Of a stretch of 64,000 nucleotides of DNA, positions 59,799 to 64,000 are shown piece after piece. The notes under the pieces were generated by a model that was not told the origin of the DNA, made no database searches, and worked only from the letters and a program-made list of their open reading frames with translations. Where the stretch lies: contig JACYXH010000091.1 of the NCBI GenBank assembly GCA_026745465.1, positions 5,151,001-5,215,000 on the forward strand, given 5' to 3'. Within the stretch, counting starts at the first letter, position 1; the number at the start of each line of letters is the position of its first letter. This DNA is from Lota lota (taxonomy: Eukaryota > Chordata > Actinopteri > Gadiformes > Lotidae). The position numbers were made by a program, and so were the translations under genes.

Positions 59799-60805
59799 TG
59801 GGGCCAGACATTGCTCCGGGTCCTGCTGTTCCCTGGCGGAAGGTTCTGTGGGAACGCCAGCCGTTCCCTGATAACTATGTGGATGAACGCTTCCTGGAAG
59901 AGCTCCGAAGGAATGAGGGAATCCGGCAGTACCGCTACTGGGCTGTGGTGAAGGAAGCAGTTCTGGTCGGCCAGCAGTTGTCCTGTGTGGCCATTTTCAT
60001 CACTCTCTGGCTTTACATGGAACAGGTATGGAATGAACCTTCCCACTCTTTGTGCTATATCGATTTTGTTCTGGGACTTGTTTACTACTCTTATTTTTCT
60101 TCTGCCACTTGTGATTGACCCCCACCTACCCGATCGGTTTTGTTCTAGGGTCTGCTGTCCCCAGAAGCTCTTCTGTGGACCAGTCTGATAGTTGGCCTAC
60201 TGGGCTACGGATTACACAACGCCCTGAGGCCACAGCTCGGCTCAGACCGCAAGCCCCGCACGCACCTGGCAGACCTGCAGAGTGCCGCCATTTTCCTTTC
60301 TTTCACCTTTGGCTTCTCGCCAGTTCTGAAGACACTGACGGAGTCGGTGAGCACCGACACGGTGTACGCCATGTCTGCGCTGATGCTTCTGGCCCACCTG
60401 GTGTCGTTCCCGTACGCCCACCCCTCGCCCACCGGCAGCCTATCCCTCAATGCGGCGCTGTTTGCCTCTGTGTGTTTGGCGTCGCGGCTCCCGGGGGCCC
60501 TGCACACCTTCGCCATGCTCAGCTGTGCCCTGCTGATGTTCGCCCTGTGGCCCTGCCTGCTGCAGAGCATCAGGGACCACGCCCCCGGGCCGTCCGCATG
60601 GCTGTGCGTCGGGGTGTGTCTTGGAGGGGTGGGGGGCCTGGGGTCCCGGTGGCCGGGGGGGGCCGTGCTCCTGGCCCTGGCCCTTGTGAGCGTCATCCTG
60701 CTCTGTCCTCTACTGCTGGTCAAGCTGCAGAGACACAAAGACAACATCCAGGGACCGTGGGATGAGGCTGAGATCCATGAGGACCTCTGTAAAGTCCCAT
60801 ACTGA
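59798..60805 (+). CDS. pigc: GPI N-acetylglucosaminyltransferase subunit PIGC
   Basis: PIGC is a multi-pass ER membrane subunit of the complex (with PIGA, PIGH, PIGP, PIGQ, PIGY, DPM2) that makes GlcNAc-phosphatidylinositol, the first step of GPI-anchor synthesis. Two coding exons, 59798-60025 and 60149-60805, give 885 nt and 294 aa (human 297). Conserved blocks are [31 protein letters not shown], the family signature [36 protein letters not shown] and [12 protein letters not shown] near the end. Several hydrophobic segments suit a polytopic protein. The ATG was chosen by similarity and position; the upstream in-frame stretch has no other ATG. The coding region is split after MEQ by a 123-bp GT-AG intron. 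Confidence 0.95.
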
Positions 60806-62450
60806 GGTATATAGGGTGGGGGCCCATCATGATGATTAGACAGTCTTATGCAGAGGGCCCGACAGCCTTTGTTGCTCTCATGTCAACACCAAAGATTATT
60901 GGTCAAACTTGAGGAATTTTAAACGCATCGCTGCTACTGTTTTAAATTGTTTATATGCAAGAAATCGATTATGTGCTTCTCTGCCTAATATTACAAAAAC
61001 GACTTCTTTATACTACTTGGTAAATCTCAGTTTTATTTATATTTTCTATTTTAACGTTGACTTTACTATTATATAGGTGTGAAAGAACAAGGGCTTGAAT
61101 TCCACTGTAAATATGGTTAATATTTAACTCAGTGTTATGTTATGTTTTAGAAGTATTTCTAGATAAAGTTTTATTGTGAGAAGAATGATGAACATGACAT
61201 TTGTGAATGCTGTCTGAGACAGTTGTACAGTGTAGTAGCGGATAAAAGCCACTAGATGTCCTAACTTTACTTCTGATAGTGGAGTAGTTGTCCAGTGTCA
61301 CAAGGACTATCCTTTTATAGGGTCTTTCGCCATCATTTTAGATCGAACTGGCCAAAAGCGAAAATAAGTTAACACTTTTCGTTTTCCAGTGGTATGAATG
61401 GTTCTGAATGAAAATGCTCGTCTTTTCTCTAAGCTGGAACAATTATATATCAATACCTCTGTCTGACTACACTTCTTATAGTTAATAGACACCCAATGTT
61501 TCTTGTACACCAAGTTTCACTGGAACTCAAAAACTAAAGACCACAGGGAATGCCATACATGTTTACTATGTAATGGCCAACCGATACAGATTTATTTTAA
61601 TGAATATTAAGAAAACGTATGTACTTAAGTATTTTGCTGAATGGTTGCTCTTAAAATAAACTACTCCTTTTTCCCTGGTAAATGTATCCAATATTCACTT
61701 TTCTCATAGCAGATTGAGTAATTGTTACGCATTTTTGTTTACAGAAACAGGCAATTTAAGACATTTCCATAGACCTTTCTGGACAATGGCTTTTATGTAC
61801 AACACGGGTCCAAATGCATTCGGCAGACATGACATTTTCTGGGGGAGGGATAGTTTGGCACACTACTATACAGCTGGATTACGCATCATGCACCTCAATG
61901 ACCCCTCTAGGTAGAAGTTGGATGCCTGAATGATCGTTGATGTAGGTGGGAAATGTAGGTATTGATAGAAAAGCATAATGTGAAATAACAGGAAAGCTGG
62001 ATGCTGCATCCTAAAATTGTTGAATGTGCAGAGCAGTGTATAGTATGTATAATAATTTTCACTCAATTGAAACTTGCCAATAAGTAAATATCCTCGCTAT
62101 TATAATGCTAAATATAAAAGCCTTGTTTTGACAACTAACAAACTTTCAATTTGGGTATTTTCTTGTCTGTTATATTTACTGTATCACTATTATTAATGCA
62201 AATGTTCTAAAAGTCAGGGAGGAAGAAGACAAACTTGGGGGGGGGAAAAGGATTTTGTTACATTTTGGTTTGTATTGTTTATTTAAATGGGAACCAGATG
62301 GAAAGGCTATAGCATTAAAAAATGTATTCTGGTCAAAATGAGCTATTGTGTATTGTACTTGTACTAGTTGTAACAATTGAATCGAACTGCGTGCACTATG
62401 CACGATTAGACGTACAAGGGGCATAATGGTACGATTGTTGAGATTGTTAC
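60806..62450. other. pigc 3' UTR and downstream intergenic DNA
   Basis: AT-rich. A canonical AATAAA at 61655-61660 is a likely pigc poly(A) signal (3' UTR about 0.85 kb). No exon was recognised. Confidence 0.5.
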
Positions 62451-62996
62451 ACCCAGGCCGTGTGTGTGTGTGTGTGTTTGATAGACGAGGGATAACAGTA
62501 GGGCAGGGATAGGTTGGATAGAGGGAAAATGTGAGGGAAATGGACGAGAGAAAGTAAAAAGCGGGAAAGGCCCTAAAGAAACCGTTGGAGAGCGCAGAGG
62601 AAATGGGGTTGAGAGAGAGAGTGAGAGACTGGGGGACCCTGGCCAAGAGTCGGGGTGCAACCCGACAATGGAGGAAAGTGAGCTGAAAGAAAAAAAGAAA
62701 CTCAGGGAAAAAGAGATGTTGCATGAGGGAAAATGGGGAACGTGCAATAAAACAAATGCATGGTACAAAGAACTGAAGGGGGTTGGGGGAGTGGGCTCAG
62801 CCTGTTGTCTCTGGCTCCACTAGCGAAGTTGGACCGAACACTGGCCTGTCTGCCGTGGCTGATGGGAAAGGGAATATGAGAAACACATTTTCCAGCAGAC
62901 CCCCACCCAGCTCAAATAACACACTCGTTCCCCCCTATGCCTCTGTAGCCCAAGGTTTGGTTACGGGTGTGCGTACGTGTGAGTTTAGGATTTGTA

Positions 62997-63081
62997 TGTG
63001 TGTGTGTGTGTGTGTGTGTGCATGCATGCATGTGCATGTACTGTACACATGCATGCATGTGTGTGTGTGTGTGTGTGTGTG
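62997..63081. repeat. GT array with a CATGCATG palindromic centre
   Basis: Two GT arrays flank CATGCATGCATGTGCATGTA, CTG, then TACACATGCATGCATG, which is close to self-complementary. The whole stretch alternates purine and pyrimidine almost perfectly. Confidence 0.9.
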
Positions 63082-63292
63082 GGAGTGTCAGAATGGGTGG
63101 AGGGTGGGCTAGAATAATGTGGCCCGGGTGAGTCTAAACCAGTGGATTTGTGCTTGGATGCTAACCCAACATGTGGTTTTGGAGGTTACCAAGGAAGGTC
63201 CCTGGGGTGAGCCACCGCTAGGTTGAGCTGTGGACCTCTAGGACCCATCAACGATGGGAGGTGTACAATGCAATGCAGGATCAGTGGAGTCT

Positions 63293-63316
63293 GGGGGGGG
63301 GGGGGGGGGGGGGGGG
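63293..63316. repeat. G24 homopolymer
   Basis: Twenty-four consecutive G on the plus strand. Confidence 0.9.
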
Positions 63317-63509
63317 AGAGTAGAAAAATGGCCATTTAAAAAACAGAGTAAGATGAGGAGTTAGAAAGCCGCCATTTCCGCACATGTGGTGGCTGAGTGT
63401 TTGATATGAAACATAGATATAAAAGGTGTATGAAGTGGCACACACATGAAGTAGCCCACTTGTATTCCTTGAATGTAGCATGGTATGAAATCTGACTGAT
63501 CTGTGTGTG

Positions 63510-63605
63510 TAACCTACTTTCGTTTCTTAGTGATCACATACATTTTCCTTTCAACAAAAACAGGATCTCATATCCTCATCAGTCAAATAACACACACACA
63601 TAAAC
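63510..63605. repeat. Dispersed repeat copy B, attached to a GT array
   Basis: Nearly identical to 27477-27571 (differences include one G for A, one A for G and a two-base indel), again ending in CACACACA followed by a GT array. Confidence 0.85.
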
Positions 63606-64000
63606 GTGTGTGTGTGTGTGTGTGTCAAACAGAGCATATATATAGAGTGTCCCATGAGCAGATCAAAAATTTTGAGCAATCAATCGCTCTATACTTAGGA
63701 GCGAAAGTAGCGTTTCATTTGTTTGACTGTAAGGTGCACAAGGGTCTTCGCCATAACTATGTTTTTGGAAGTCTCGTAGAATGATGGTCCACCTGGCAAC
63801 GATCTTTCCAGCACCAGACGGCCCAACTGAGCAGTCCTGCAGGCTCTCGGCTCCAACCTCCTTCCCCATCCAGCTGACCGGAACACACACTCACACGCTA
63901 GCCTTGATTACAACTACAGGGGAATAAATGACTATTGGAGTGTTAGAAGTCATGGCAGTACTCTGGGCTTCTACATGCAACCCGCTTCCATGCTATTGCA

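Larger units (their letters stand above)
62451..64000. other. Intergenic repeats, no recognised gene
   Basis: The region holds GT arrays at 62460-62480, 62997-63081 and 63606-63625, a G24 run (63293-63316) and copy B of the dispersed repeat. Two frames look mildly protein-like (62783-63000 plus; 63663-63890 minus) but I do not recognise either and could not frame them with splice sites. Confidence 0.5.

Noticed and set aside
62783-63112. Plus-strand frame with PPYASVAQG-like sequence
   Set aside because: It runs into a GT array and no homologue is recognised. It could be an exon, but there is nothing to support it.
63663-63890. Minus-strand frame with SVGPSGAGKIV, resembling a P-loop
   Set aside because: The resemblance is limited to one short motif without the rest of an NTPase domain, and splice sites are not evident.

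Overview
The window is nuclear DNA from a ray-finned (teleost) fish. Its genes are split by GT-AG introns and its proteins align along their length with vertebrate families. It is rich in fish-type dinucleotide microsatellites, Tc1-type transposons and minisatellites. A tRNA-derived SINE-like copy (~47.1 kb) would fit a pike/salmon-type lineage, but the species cannot be fixed from this alone.

Four genes were rebuilt exon by exon, with splice phases that close and totals divisible by three. From left to right: mysm1 (minus strand, 20 coding exons, 7300 to 2033, 867 aa), a histone H2A deubiquitinase with SANT, SWIRM and MPN/JAMM domains; suco (minus strand, 24 coding exons, 53219 to 11105, 1501 aa), an ER membrane glycoprotein with a SUN-like domain; tmed5 (plus strand, 4 exons, 54933 to 57309, 228 aa), a p24-gamma cargo receptor; and pigc (plus strand, 2 coding exons, 59798 to 60805, 294 aa), a subunit of the GPI-GlcNAc transferase. 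suco and tmed5 are divergent. tmed5 and pigc are co-oriented. suco and mysm1 lie in tandem, with under 1 kb between suco's poly(A) signal and mysm1's ATG. suco, tmed5 and pigc all act in the ER/early secretory pathway (p24 proteins also carry GPI-anchored cargo), but nothing here shows common regulation.

The first 2 kb hold a TCTCGCGAGA promoter palindrome just before a short signal-peptide-like reading frame, possibly exon 1 of an unrecognised gene. Most of the rest is the suco gene. Its first intron is 19.8 kb and contains three candidate mobile/foldback structures, a 21-bp and a 41-bp minisatellite, a 156-bp GT array and a TATA/E-box/GC-box cluster. Smaller suco introns hold a nearly complete Tc1 element with a frameshifted transposase, a 33-bp minisatellite split by a TA-flanked MITE, and long CA/GT arrays that repeatedly abut splice sites. 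The last 3.2 kb (60.8-64 kb) hold the pigc 3' region and repeats, with no recognised gene.

The most interesting observations are: the concentration of CA/UG/G-run tracts at suco splice sites; a GC-AG intron and a 21-nt microexon in suco; upstream ORFs whose stop overlaps the main start in both suco (TAATG) and pigc (TGATG); and a 0.8-kb inverted-repeat-bounded element built of repeated GATATC and ACTAGT palindromes.
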